Below, one piece after another: positions 10,731 to 21,400 of a stretch of DNA of 64,000 nucleotides. The DNA lies in NCBI GenBank assembly GCA_017654935.2, contig CM065691.1, positions 21,579,901-21,643,900 on the forward strand. Reading direction: 5' to 3'. The position numbers and the translations under genes are program-made. The DNA comes from Phymorhynchus buccinoides. Taxonomy: Eukaryota; Mollusca; Gastropoda; Neogastropoda; Raphitomidae. Position 1 is the first letter of the stretch, and the number at the start of each line of letters is the position of its first letter. The notes below the pieces were generated by a model that did no database searches, had not been told where the DNA came from, and saw only the letters and a list, made by a program, of their open reading frames with translations.

Positions 10731-11276
10731 GTAGCTCCACTGGGCCCCTGTTGATGCCGGAATCAAGTGATTTATCTCCACTGGCTCCCCATGGATGCTT
10801 GAATCGAATGATTTATCTCCACTGGCTCCCTGTTGATGCTTGAATCAAATTATTTATCTTCATTGGCTCCCTGTTGATACTTTAATCAAATGATTTATCT
10901 CCACTGGCCCCCTGTTGATGCTTGAATCGAATGATTTATCTCCACTGGCTCCCTGTGGATGTTTGAATCAAATGACTTATCTCCACTGGCTCCCTGTTGA
11001 TGCTGGAATCAAATGATTTATCTCCACTGGCTCCCTGTTGATGCTGGAATCAAATGATTTATCTCCACTGGCTCCCTGTAGATGCTTGAATCAAATGATT
11101 TATCTCCACTGGCCCCCTGTTGATGCTTGAATCAAATTATTTATCTTCACTGGCTCCCTTATCTTTACTGGCTCCCTGTGGATGTTTGAATCAAATGATT
11201 AATCTCCACAGGCTCCCTGTGGATGCATGAATCAAATGTTTATCTCCACATGCTCCCTGTAGAGGCTAGAATCAAA
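10731..11276 (+). repeat. 41-bp minisatellite derived from a LINE RT motif
   Basis: About 13 units of TTTATCTCCACTGGCTCCCT-type sequence occur with a 41-bp period (for example 10771 and 10812). In one frame each unit reads LHWLPVDA, the LHWLPV motif found at the C-terminal side of many LINE reverse transcriptases. The array passes directly into the LINE fragment at 11268. Confidence 0.92.
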
Positions 11277-11465
11277 TTCAAGATTACTTGCCTATGTTTT
11301 TTAATCTTTGAGATCTAATCAGCATTTACAAGCCATCTCACACTTTGCACGTTCATCTTCAGGCTCCTATGTTATGCTCAAGATTCCATGTGTCAACACA
11401 AAAGCCTAAGGCTCTTTGTCTACTGTTCAATATCTCGCATATGGAATTCTCTTCTACAGTTTGTC
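11268..11465 (+). pseudogene. LINE reverse-transcriptase C-terminal fragment
   Basis: After the last LHWLPV-like unit the same frame continues ARIKFKITCLCF and later LLKIPCVNTKA and YGILF. This follows the order ARIKFKI, LLKIPRVNTKA(Y/F)G, WNSLP known from CR1/jockey-like ORF2 tails. Stops interrupt the frame, so it is a relic. Confidence 0.7.
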
Positions 11466-11504
11466 AATTTCTTTGACTTTCTGGCTGTTTTCTGTTCTGC
11501 TCTT

Positions 11505-11640
11505 GTTGTTGTTGTTGTTGTCGTTCCCTGGCTTAAATGACTCCATGGATCATCCCAACAGCCAAAGCAATTGAACACTAATGCACCAACTAGGGATGAA
11601 AACATTACGACCATTTCCATTGTGGGATAACTGTAAAATC
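11505..11640 (-). mobile_element. AAC-tailed SINE-like repeat, copy 2
   Basis: The (GTT)n run at 11505-11521 is the tail in reverse. It is followed by GGATCATCCCAACAGCC and GAACACTAATGCACCAACTA, the reverse complement of the 9065 and 55684 copies. Confidence 0.65.
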
Positions 11641-11778
11641 AGGGCTTCAAGTCCAGCCAAAGACGGACATGCTGGGCCTAACGATTTCCTAGTTAGGCGC
11701 GCATAACGGCAGCAAGACGCATCTGCGCTCACATGGCCGGAAACTGTCTGAGCGATCGAAAAAGAAGAAGAAGAAAAG
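11640..11778 (+). mobile_element. Fragment of the GAA-tailed SINE-like repeat
   Basis: Only the 3' part is present: CATGCTGGGCCTAACGATTT, GCGCATAACGGCAGCA, GGAAACTGTCTGAGCGATCG and the (GAA)n tail at 11762-11778. Confidence 0.7.
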
Positions 11779-11852
11779 GGCATCAAGCCTATTTTTTTTT
11801 GTTTTTGATTTTACATTTAGATGCATGTGTGTCCAGTGTAAGACATGCACAG

Positions 11853-12500
11853 TACAGTGGAACCTCCCTTATACAGACCTGTTTACCCTCCCGGTTTTGC
11901 CGGAATTATCCAGGGAATTTGCAAAAATTCTGGGTGAAATAATAAATTCCGGGTGAATGCTGAAAATCCCGGGATTTCGAAAAAACGTCTATTATTTGTT
12001 TCCGTTTGTATGAAAAGACGCAAAGGTTGTAGTTTTGCGCCAAACATGTCGTCAGGCAAATCAACCGCAGGCGGCAAGCGCCAGAAATCTTCGACAAACG
12101 ACAGCAGTGATAGGGTGAAACGGCCAAAAGTGAAGCAGAAGTTTTCTCAAAAGTATTTGAAAGTGCCAGGAATAACAAGTTCGCGTTTGGGAGACGAGCA
12201 TGCACACTGCAAGTACTGCAACGTGGACTTCAAAATTTAGCATGGCGGCATAAGCGACATTGCGATGTGAATTCTGGTTTTTTTCCCCTCAAATTCCGGG
12301 GTTTTCTGTGGCAAATTTCAGGTTGTTCATTATAAGGGTAAACGGGTCTGCTTATAAGACCTTCCAAAATCATCCAAAATGAGGTCTTAAATGGGAGGGG
12401 GTTGTAAAAGGGAGGTAATTTCAATACTTACAAAGAAGGGCAATGTCTCAGAGAAGTAGGTCTTATAGGGAGGGAGTCTTATAATGGGGGGGTCTTATAA
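11853..12500. mobile_element. TA-flanked MITE (CAGTGGAACCTCCCT), truncated by the gap
   Basis: It begins TACAGTGGAACCTCCCTTAT and carries the family interior (CTTACAAAGAAGGGCAATGT, GGTCTTATAGGGAGG) up to 12500, where the N run starts. An inner insert with inverted ends (ACCTGTTTACCCT near 11877, AGGGTAAACGGGT near 12336) splits it and carries a BED-finger fragment. Confidence 0.75.
12010..12285 (+). pseudogene. Degenerate BED-type zinc finger (hAT-like transposase fragment)
   Basis: The frame from 12010 reads a basic stretch (GGKRQKSS, KRPKVKQKFSQKYL), then HAHCKYCNVDFKI, a stop, then HGGISDI. Cys-x2-Cys followed by VDF..HGG..D fits BED zinc fingers of hAT-like transposases and their domesticated relatives. 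The internal stop and missing catalytic domain mark it as a relic inside a small inverted-repeat insert. Confidence 0.55.
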
Positions 12501-13000
12501 NNNNNNNNNNNNNNNNNNNNNNNNNNNNNNNNNNNNNNNNNNNNNNNNNNNNNNNNNNNNNNNNNNNNNNNNNNNNNNNNNNNNNNNNNNNNNNNNNNNN
12601 NNNNNNNNNNNNNNNNNNNNNNNNNNNNNNNNNNNNNNNNNNNNNNNNNNNNNNNNNNNNNNNNNNNNNNNNNNNNNNNNNNNNNNNNNNNNNNNNNNNN
12701 NNNNNNNNNNNNNNNNNNNNNNNNNNNNNNNNNNNNNNNNNNNNNNNNNNNNNNNNNNNNNNNNNNNNNNNNNNNNNNNNNNNNNNNNNNNNNNNNNNNN
12801 NNNNNNNNNNNNNNNNNNNNNNNNNNNNNNNNNNNNNNNNNNNNNNNNNNNNNNNNNNNNNNNNNNNNNNNNNNNNNNNNNNNNNNNNNNNNNNNNNNNN
12901 NNNNNNNNNNNNNNNNNNNNNNNNNNNNNNNNNNNNNNNNNNNNNNNNNNNNNNNNNNNNNNNNNNNNNNNNNNNNNNNNNNNNNNNNNNNNNNNNNNNN
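12501..13000. other. Assembly gap (500 N)
   Basis: Exactly 500 unknown bases, a conventional scaffold gap of unspecified size. IK exons stop before it. Confidence 1.
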
Positions 13001-13339
13001 AACAAACAACAACACACAATTCCTTGCATTATACTCTAACCCTCTACACCTTTTTCTTCTTCCAGTTTTTGTTTTAAATGAAATTTAATTTTTGAGTTAC
13101 ATTATGAAAACGACTTAAACGTTTGAATGTAACAGCAATTTTATTTATGTTTCTTTGAATGTTAATAATTATGTATAATATGCATGTTATACAAAATGTG
13201 TTCGATGATGAAATGTATTTATGCATGTTCAATGATTAAAAAAAAGTTCATTACAACAAAAAAAACCACTTAAAGTTAAACATAAGTAAATGCTAAAATT
13301 CAGGTCTTTCCTGGTATTGCAGTACTGGGTCAGAGGATG
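13001..13339. other. AT-rich sequence, nothing recognised
   Basis: This is low-complexity AT-rich sequence at the start of the middle contig. I see no exon, RNA gene or clear repeat boundary. Confidence 0.5.
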
Positions 13340-13724
13340 TTAGCTCATTCAAGTCGTTCCACCCATATATGTCCGGAATTAATATAAAGCTGTCAATTTG
13401 TTTCCAGGGAAGTAAATCTGTGTGCACACCACACTTTGGTCACTTCTAAACTCGCTTCGCTCCCTTAGACCACACTTTTGCCTCTTACTATGCGTTTGTA
13501 GTGGTTTGAAGTGGGGTGGAAATAACTGTTGTAGAGAATTTTTCTATATAAAGTCTCTATATAAAAAAGTCTGATAAACTTCCCTATATCTAAACCTGAA
13601 GTAAAAACCTGTAATCTTCTTTCATTTCTCCTTTTGTTTATGTATGTTTTGTTTGTGTGTATGGCTGGAGTGATTTGTGAGGTTTTTTTAATACTTCAAA
13701 ATCATTGCGATGCGAATGAGTTAA
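13340..13724. mobile_element. TTAA MITE, family 3 (CTCATTC ends), copy 1
   Basis: It runs from TTAGCTCATTCAAGTCGTTC to ATGCGAATGAGTTAA. The interior (AAACTCGCTTCGCTCCCTTA) is shared with the copy at 21106-21491. The TTAA target is mutated to TTAG on the left. Confidence 0.8.
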
Positions 13725-14453
13725 ACTCTTTTTTCCCCATAATGACATTAAAAAGGTCAACAGAACAACCAAGCATGGAAAACAAACCAAAAATCAAAAC
13801 TAATAAACAAAGAAACAAACAGAAACTTATTAGATACAGTCAATAAAAAAAAATTCAATTCATTTTCCGTGTACTTTTACCAGTCAAGGTAATTGCAGAG
13901 AAAGTAGCTGATGCTTTTCGTGTGGGGGTGGGGGTGGGGGGGGGGGGTGGGTGGGGGGGGGGGGTGTTCCGGTCAGCGACTAATACAAATATTACATCTT
14001 GTAAGCAAAAAATTACAGTATGCAATAAAGAAAATTAAATATCACTGGGAAAAAAAAGAAGAGTATTTACTAGATTTTGAATGCGTGTGTACAACACTTT
14101 AAGCCTAAACATTTGTCTTGCATTTATTTCACAAGCGGAAGAGCTGCAGCATATAATTTACATGTATGCTGTTTTTGGATCTTGTGCATTTTAATAGCTA
14201 CCGGTATTCTATATCTTGTGTAGATGAAAGGATGTTTTGTTGTGCATGTTTGTGTGTAAAGAAAACAAAAAAAACCAACTTGGATATATCAAAATATGTT
14301 CGCTAATTCATACAAATTTGAGTGTGTGTTTCTGTTGCATACATATTCTGTGGTCTTGTTAAAATAGAAATAATTTCTAAAAGGTTTGTACGTATATGCA
14401 AGAAATGGACAATTTCTGTTTTAGCAGACATCTCTCATAATTTTTACAATGCA

Positions 14454-14696
14454 TTAACCCTTTCACTGCCAATGTCACACTTATGCACCACAATTACTTA
14501 ACACCCACGTCACTAAAAGGCATCAAATCAGGGTCTGTTATTCAAAGACCCTATTTTTTTAAGTTTGGGAGGTAAGGATAGGCCTTACTTTAAATGTCGC
14601 AGAGGAATCCCCAATATTACAGACATATGTTTTTCTCTACCCAGGTAAGTTTAATGGATTTTTTTGCTGAAAAATGGCTGGCGGTGAAAGGGTTAA
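14454..14696. mobile_element. TTAA MITE, family 1, copy 3
   Basis: Perfect TTAA flanks the ends CCCTTTCACTGCCAATGTC and TGGCTGGCGGTGAAAGGG. It is inverted relative to copy 1. Confidence 0.88.
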
Positions 14697-14998
14697 TTGT
14701 TAGCAGTTACTAACCAATATCCCCGCACAACAGTGTAGAAAACAAATCACCATGCAAATGAGAAAAACAACCACCAAACCTCAACCCCCAAAACAACAAG
14801 AAAGAGAACCAAGCCACCAAGGCTAATAGCAGATTTCATACTGCCATAGAAAGCAAAACATAAAGAAAAAGAAAAAGAAAACACCCCCCACCCCCACCCC
14901 CTAAATTCAGCAAGGGGTCTATAGCACTTTAATAGCACTTTAATTCCATGGTTGCAACTCCCCAAAATGAAAAAAAAGAAGAAAAAATACAAAAGGCA

Positions 14999-15316
14999 GG
15001 GGTCGGGGGGATACCGGGGGTCTTTTGCATAAATAGTTCCCCCACCTTCTGGAAGTTCTGTGCTTGTAACTTCCTCTAATCTGTCACTCTTTGACTCTGC
15101 CTTTTCCCTTTGCTTACTGTCATCTACTATCTTTCTGCCTTACCGGTCCATTCTCCTGCCTTTTTTCAAGAAACACTTTCATCAAAAAGATTTCCTCCAG
15201 CCGAAGTCGGACTTGCTGGGCCTAACTATTTTTTAGTTAGGCGCATAACGGCAGCATGACGCATCTGTGCTCATAATTGATAGGAAACTGAGCGATCGAA
15301 GAAGAAGAAGAAGACA
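14999..15316 (+). mobile_element. GAA-tailed SINE-like repeat, copy 2
   Basis: Full-length-looking copy: a GGGGGGATACCGGGGGTC head, ATAGTTCCCCCACCTTCTGG, CATTCTCCTGCC, TTAGGCGCATAACGGCAGCA and a GAAGAAGAAGAAG tail. No clear target duplication was seen. Confidence 0.8.
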
Positions 15317-15718
15317 CCCATGATCCCGGCAGGGTACAGGGGCAGAGCCCCGTAGGACGATTCAGGGGGGGCAACTTAAGAGAGAGAGATAATGAGATAG
15401 ACAGACAGTTAAAATGACAGACAGAGACAGTTTGAGTCTGATAAACCTTGTAAAATTATTGCATTGCCTTTGTAAACTTCCAAGCTAGAACAACCAAGTT
15501 CAAAACGCCCCAAATCGTTTGAGGTCAATTTTTTGTTTGTATGTTGATGAATTTAAAAAAAAATGAAGTTCAGTTTCTGGTAAAATTAAAACTACTGAAA
15601 TCAGTGTAAAAATGAAAGAGTAGGCACCCCTGTCATTCTATTCTCTAGCTTGGCCATACACAAAAATAATTGTTTCTCTCTCTCTTCTGCTTCTTTTTCT
15701 TTGGTCACCCCCTAAAGT

Positions 15719-15819
15719 GTGTGCATTTACTTCTATAAAAAGAAGCTGGCCACCACCACAGAAGAGAAGAAGAAAGGCGCCAAGGCTCAGTTGGTTAGTC
15801 GCCGGCTTCTAATCCAATC
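15719..15819 (+). other. Possible short exon or SINE 5' flank
   Basis: A good pyrimidine tract ends at ...CCCCTAAAG before an open frame YKKKLATTTEEKKKGAKAQ. I cannot match this to Red, and the sequence runs straight into the tRNA-like SINE head. It could be a lost IK exon, but I do not call it. Confidence 0.15.
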
Positions 15820-16121
15820 CCCCCCGTGGGGATACCGGGGGGTCTTTCGTACAAATAGTTCCCCCACCTTCTGGAAGTTTTGTGATTGTAACTTCCTCTA
15901 ATCTATCACTCTCTTTGACTCTGCCTTTTCCCTTTGCTTACTGTCATCTGCTCTCTTTCTGTCTCACTGGTCCATTCTCCTGCCTTTTTTCTATAAATTC
16001 TTACAAAGATTTCTTCAGCCGAAGTCAGACATGCTGGGCCTAACTATTTCTTAGTTAGGCGCATAACGGCAGCATGATGCATCTATGCTCATATGACAGG
16101 AAACTGTCTGAGCGAACGAAG

Positions 16122-16154
<33 letters not shown>

Positions 16155-16245
16155 TCCAATGGGTTTGCGAGTGCAGGGATTCGAACCCAGCTCCATCTGC
16201 AGTTTTGTGTCCTTGGGAAAGACACTTTACTAAGATTGTGCGCAC
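15774..16245 (+). mobile_element. tRNA-derived SINE split by another SINE-like insert
   Basis: The head (GGCGCCAAGGCTCAGTTGG.., an A-box-like TGGTTAG at 15791) and the body (GCAGGGATTCGAACCCAGCT, then GTGTCCTTGGGAAAGACACT) lie on either side of the 15819-16151 insertion. Rejoining at TAATCCAAT gives a continuous tRNA-like SINE. Confidence 0.75.
15819..16151 (+). mobile_element. GAA-tailed SINE-like repeat, copy 3, with 9-bp target duplication
   Basis: It is flanked by TAATCCAAT at 15810-15818 and 16152-16160. It starts CCCCCCCGTGGGGATACCGG and ends in about twelve GAA units. This copy defines the element boundaries and shows that the GAA run is its 3' tail. Confidence 0.9.
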
Positions 16246-16379
16246 ACGTTAGAGCCCATCCCACTATTCGATAGGAGTAGGCTGTGTTGTGCCCGTGGGA
16301 TGGATGACACAGCATGGCAAAAATGGGTGAGCTGCGACACGCTCTCCTGACTAGAAAATACCAAAATACAAAACACAAA

Positions 16380-17060
16380 CATGAGGCAGCTAACACACAT
16401 GCACATACATGTTGCTCAAGAAAAAAACCATGCATGCAAGCTCTCAGATTGCTGCAGAACACATATATGCCCTTAGCTAAGCAACAGGTTGCATTAGCAA
16501 GCATGCATTTAACCCCTGCAGTGCCGCCTATTAGATGTGCCTGTGCTGCCTGTTTGCCGCATGTTTTTTCTTCTTCTTATGCTGCAGGTTGCCACAACAA
16601 ACATGCATGCGTTTTCTAAGCAACAGGCATCTGTAGCAATGCATCTACCGGTAATAAAAGAAAAACATTGCTCTACCAAACATGCATATGATTAAATATC
16701 AATAATCAAGCAACAAAATGCTCTAGCAAAAACACATGTATTTCATGATTAAGCAAAAGGCTGCTCCAGAAAGAAAAAAAAATGCATCTAAAAATTAAAA
16801 AACAACAACATGACAGGCAGCTATAGAAAATGTGCACATATTTATTGGTAATAACAATGCAAAAGACTGCTTTAGCAAACAGTTAATAATCAAGCAGCAG
16901 ACAGCGCCAGCTAACAAACAAGCACGCAGCTAATAAAGCAAAAGACTGCCCTAACAAACATGCTTACGATTGAATAATCAAGCATACAGGCAGCTCTAGC
17001 AAGCATACAGGCAGCTCAAGCAAAGACCCACGCAGATAATGATCAAGCAAGCAGCTGCAT
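16380..17060 (+). repeat. Degenerate AAGCAAC/GCATGCA satellite-like stretch
   Basis: Phrases such as AATAATCAAGCAACAGG, CTCTAGCAAACATGCAT and AAAAGACTGC recur about every 55-65 bp with heavy divergence. This looks like an old tandem array and is non-coding. Confidence 0.5.
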
Positions 17061-17070
17061 GCAGTAAACA

Positions 17071-17264
17071 TACTATATTTTTCGGACTACAAGGCGACAC
17101 TTTAACAAAAAACCAGACTGAGACCCCCGTGCTTTATAACATGACATGGCATACTGTCAGAATCTTCAGTATGTTGAAGGCGGACAGAGAAGCGAAGAAG
17201 AAGAAGAAGAAGACTAGTAAAATAGTACACAAATATAATAACAAAATCTGAATTTTGTGTAGTA

Positions 17265-17297
<33 letters not shown>

Positions 17298-17527
17298 TAA
17301 TAAGGCTGTGTACACACATAAGCAGATATTCCATGCGGAAACCCGTGCACAATCCATAAATAAGTGAAACAAAGAAGGGAAAAGATTTGCGCACGTGTCC
17401 GAATTTCCCCAATATGTGTAAACTTTTATCCTTCTTTCTTCCACTTATTTAGGGTTTTCCGTACGGAACTTGCGCGTCTAATGTGAACCCGGCCTAAGGA
17501 GCGCCTTATACTCTCAAAAACATGGTA
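17071..17527. mobile_element. TA-flanked MITE (ACCGTA..CGGACT ends), copy 2
   Basis: It runs from TACTATATTTTTCGGACTAC to GCGCCTTATACTCTCAAAAA followed by CATGGTA. It contains an internal (TG)n run at 17264-17295 and is expanded relative to the ~175-bp copy at 55157. Confidence 0.6.
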
Positions 17528-17639
17528 CACGCACTCAATAAAGTAAAATACCGCTCCTCTAGGATTGTACGCATGCAGTTACTGGCAATAATCAAGCAAC
17601 AGGCGTGCAAGTGATAGTAGAACGAAAGGGGGACACAGG

Positions 17640-17888
17640 ACAGGGAAGGGGTTGGGTATTAGTATTAGGTATTAGGTACTTTATAGTCACAGAGGCGTCT
17701 CTGTGAAATTTGGGTTGCTCCCACCTGTCGCAGCCAGAGGCGCGCCACCCCATTTAAAAAAAAAAATTTGCATGCAATTTTTGTCACTGATGAAGGGGGG
17801 GGGGGGGGGGGGGGGGGTAATTTTTTTACCAAATGACAACTTTTTCGTTGCCACTAGGTTTAGCGTATGCTAAGTGCATGGGCACATG

Positions 17889-17919
<31 letters not shown>

Positions 17920-18035
17920 TCCACGTTCAGACCGTTAAGGCCTAGTGCAGAATGAGAGGAAAAAATCCCCTGTACCCAGGTTCGAACTCGGGTTTACTTG
18001 ACACGAAGCGAACGCGCTACCACTGTGCCACTCTA
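17640..18035 (-). mobile_element. tRNA-derived SINE (minus strand)
   Basis: On the minus strand the head carries TGGCACAGTGGTAGCGC (A box) and ACCCGAGTTCGAACCTGG (B box) near 17985-18033. The 3' portion at 17655-17740 includes CACAGAGGCGTCTCTGTGAA, also found at 24940-25020. An internal poly-G run lies at 17796-17817. Confidence 0.75.
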
Positions 18036-18088
18036 CACTCTTCGGGGGAGGGGGGGGGGGGGGGAGCAAGGACAGAACATATCTCCAC

Positions 18089-18436
18089 CTGGTCTCTTCA
18101 CCATGGAGATGGCCACCACATTGTTCTTGAAATGTGGCTTGGCAGGGAGAGGGGTCCTGAAGGACACCACCCTGCCACCACCCTGGCTGGGGACACAGTT
18201 GGGGCTAGAGCTCTCAACGCGGGGCGGAGAAGTGGCAGGGACAAAGCTTGCGTGCTGGGCAGTGCTGTTGTTGTTGCTGTTGTTGTTGTTGTTGTTGGCA
18301 GTGGCGGTGGAGGCGGACACACTGGGGTGGTCTGGAGCTTTGCTCATCTCGTTCACACGCAAGGGTGAGGCAAGCGGAGGAGGAAGGGAGGAGGAGCAGG
18401 AGGAGGAGGAGGAAACCTTCCCCCTACCATTCTTCC
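18089..18436 (-). CDS. Minus-strand gene, low-complexity exon
   Basis: The acceptor is GTCCACAG and the donor is CCAG|GTGGAG. The exon encodes a Ser run, [20 protein letters not shown], an Asn run from GTT/AAC repeats, then [20 protein letters not shown] and [15 protein letters not shown]. The conserved-looking end suggests a folded or motif region after the linker. The donor borders the SINE at 17640-18035. Confidence 0.5.
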
Positions 18437-21400
18437 CTGTGGACACTTCACAACACAACACCAACAGCCAACAGTGTTAGTGCCCCAAGCTTCCTCTGCT
18501 TTAAAGCTTCCGCCACTTTACTGAGGTTAATGATAGCGCACCAACTATGACTGGAGAACATATCACTATAACTGGAGAACGCTAACTATAATCAGGCATC
18601 AGAATAGTCTGAAGTCCAATCCTCTGAAGACTGTGGTAAAAATGCCATCAAGGTCCCAGACTATAGAGGGACAACGCTGAAATCAGTTCCCAACATCACC
18701 AAAAAGGCTTAATATAGTGAAAAATCACTTTAAAATGCTATTTAACACAAAAGATAACACTGAATAAAAAGGCAAAACCTCTGACAAGAGAAGCCAATCC
18801 TCTGTCAAAAATTCTTAATCTTCTGAAATCCTCTGATCCTCTGACAATTCTGATGCCTGTATAATGAGGCTTTATACCAAAGATGCTCTGCCCCTCTCGT
18901 GACCTGAGATGCGAACGCCACCTACTTAAGATTATCGCCCTTGCCTTGTCAGGAACTAGTAGTATATAGCCACAGATAATTACCTGCTCCTGACTCGTCA
19001 CCAGGGGGCATCGGCAGTTCGGGCCTAAAATTATCGCCCTTTCGTGTCGGCAAGGAGTAGCATAACGCCTCATTGGGGAACGCTATGAGTGGGGAACAGT
19101 TTGAGTTACATTGGTTTCTATAGCTAACTAACGTCAAGAGCAGCAATATAAGCATTTGTAACGTTGGAACTGCGTCATGTGAAAGAAAAACTTTTCATTC
19201 CATGAACGGGAAAGAAGCTTGATAAAGGCAATTGAACTGCATATTTTGACAACACATTTTTGTGTGGAAAGCTTAATATTATTGAATACGCATTGATATA
19301 ATATTAATGAAACCCCCCCCCCCAGAAAAACACACCAAAACACTGACTTGTATCTATCTCTAGTAGCATAATGATGTTGTCACATTTCTGAAGTTTTGTT
19401 AAAATTTCACACGACATTGTTTGTATTTAACCCTTTCACTGCCAAAGTCGCATTTTAGCACCACACTGATTTAACACCTATGTCACTAAAAGGCATCGAA
19501 TTGGGGTCTATTATCCAAAGACCCTATTGTCTTAGTTTTGGGAAGTAAGAATAGACCTTATTGTATATATGTCACAGAAGAATCCCCAATACTGCAGATG
19601 GATTTTGTTCTCTACCCAGGTAAATTTAATGGGCATTTTTGGCTGAAATATGGCTGGCTGTGAAAGGAATAAACAGCAACCAATTGTATTTTTTTCACAT
19701 TTTTTTTAAACACATGCATGTGTTCATCAACGTTTTGGACAATACACATGAGAGTAACAATAGGATACAATATATACAATTCCCTCCCATTTTTTGTCAC
19801 TGTTATCTTGAAGATTATTCTTTCCCATTCAATGAAAACGAAAACCTTCTCCACACTGATTTGGCATCTCCAACGATAGGACAAAAAAAGAATGATGCAC
19901 TGAATTATTATGCTTTCTTCTCACTGAACAGATAAAACCATATATTCCTACTAGTACTCTCAATGTTATACTAAGCATGACTACGCATAAAATTAAAAAC
20001 AATTGTGGGGGTGGGTTTTTTTTATTTTAATAAGCCGGTCTAAAAACTATAAAATCTACCGCTCGCTTCTAATTTCAAACCGCCAATAACATCATTTGCT
20101 GCTAACGACTTTACATACAACAGGAACAGGATTATGTGTCTCTCTAGATACTAGCAAAACTTTTGAAATTAAAAAGCATGCATAATGAATCACAACTTCC
20201 ATGAACAAAAGCAAAATACTTGATGCGCAACATGAAAAAGCTTTCAGGTGGTTAGGTGAGCAACCCACCAGACAAATCCTATTACAAGAAACCAGAACAG
20301 AAAATGTGCACAGTTCTGCATTCAAAAGTCTCAACAACAAAATCTGTTAACCCCTTGACTGCCAAAGAAAATGAAAGAAAAAATTCATTGTACAAATCGT
20401 GCCATGAAAAAGACAACTGATCGAGCCAACATGGGAAAATGGTCTAAGGATATAACTCTCTTGACTAAGTTAGACCAAAAGAAAGCGTATCAGGGTTTTA
20501 TTCCTCTTCAAGACCCAAGACCCTTGGCGAACGCTCCTCTTTCCAGGCCCCCTCCTCCTGGAATAGACTCCCTTTACCTCTCCGTTCTGCCAACTCCCTT
20601 TCTTCATTAAAGTCTTCTCTCAAAACTACTCTTTTCAAATCATAGCCTGCTATATTTCTTTTCAAAGTACTGTGCCCCTTCCATCCGCGTGTGTTTGTGT
20701 GCATGCGTGTTGTTTGTGCGTGTGTGTTGCATGTGCGTGTGTGTGTGTGTGTGTGTGTGCGTGCGTGTGGTGCGTTCGTGTGTGTTTGTGTGTCTGTTTT
20801 TAGTGCGTGTGTGTGTCTGTGTTTAGTGCGTGCGTGTACACGCACGCGTGTATACAATATATTTTTGTCGTTTCTTTATTTATATTGCTTGCTGGTTTAT
20901 TCATTTATTATTGTATGCGCTTAGGGATTTTTTAAGATTAGGCGCTATAGTATAAATGCTAATTATTATTATTATTCATCTGATGACATCATCAGTGATG
21001 TAATCAGGTCATTACGTGATACGTTATATGTCAGTCAAGGGGTTAAAAGAAACCAGAACAGGAAATGTGCACAGATCTGCATTCAAAAGTATCACAAAAA
21101 ACCCTTTAACTCATTGAAGTCATATATATCCGGAATTAATAGATAGCTGTCAATTTGATGCATTTGCTTCAAGGGAAGTAAATCTGTATGCACACCATAC
21201 CTTGGTCACTTCTAAACTCGCTTCGCTCCCTTAGACCACAATTTTGTCTCTGACTTTGCTTTTGTAGCAGTTTGTTGTGGGGTAACCAATCGGTGTAGAG
21301 AGTTTTTCTATATAAAGTCTATATATAAAAAAGTCTGATCTACCACTTTCCCTATGTCTAAACCTGAAGTAAAAACACGTAATCTTCTTTTATTTCTCCT

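Larger units (their letters stand above)
20347..21046. mobile_element. TTAA MITE, family 2 (CCCCTTGACTGCC), interrupted by a LINE
   Basis: The left part at 20347-20504 (TTAACCCCTTGACTGCCAAA) and the right part at 20979-21046 (TGACATCATCAGTGATGTAA to AGTCAAGGGGTTAA) join to match the intact copy at 47752-47979. The intervening 475 bp is a LINE 3' end. Confidence 0.9.

Noticed and set aside
12463..13077. Reading frames crossing the first gap
   Set aside because: They consist almost wholly of unknown residues from N bases.
15719..15780. Missing IK exon
   Set aside because: The frame (KKKLATTTEEKKKGAKAQ) has a fair acceptor but no clear similarity to Red and no clean donor before the SINE. It is kept only as a weak note.
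17998..18480. Plus-strand frame of 160 residues opposite the minus-strand exon
   Set aside because: It is the antisense of the low-complexity exon at 18089-18436, which has better splice sites and phase agreement.
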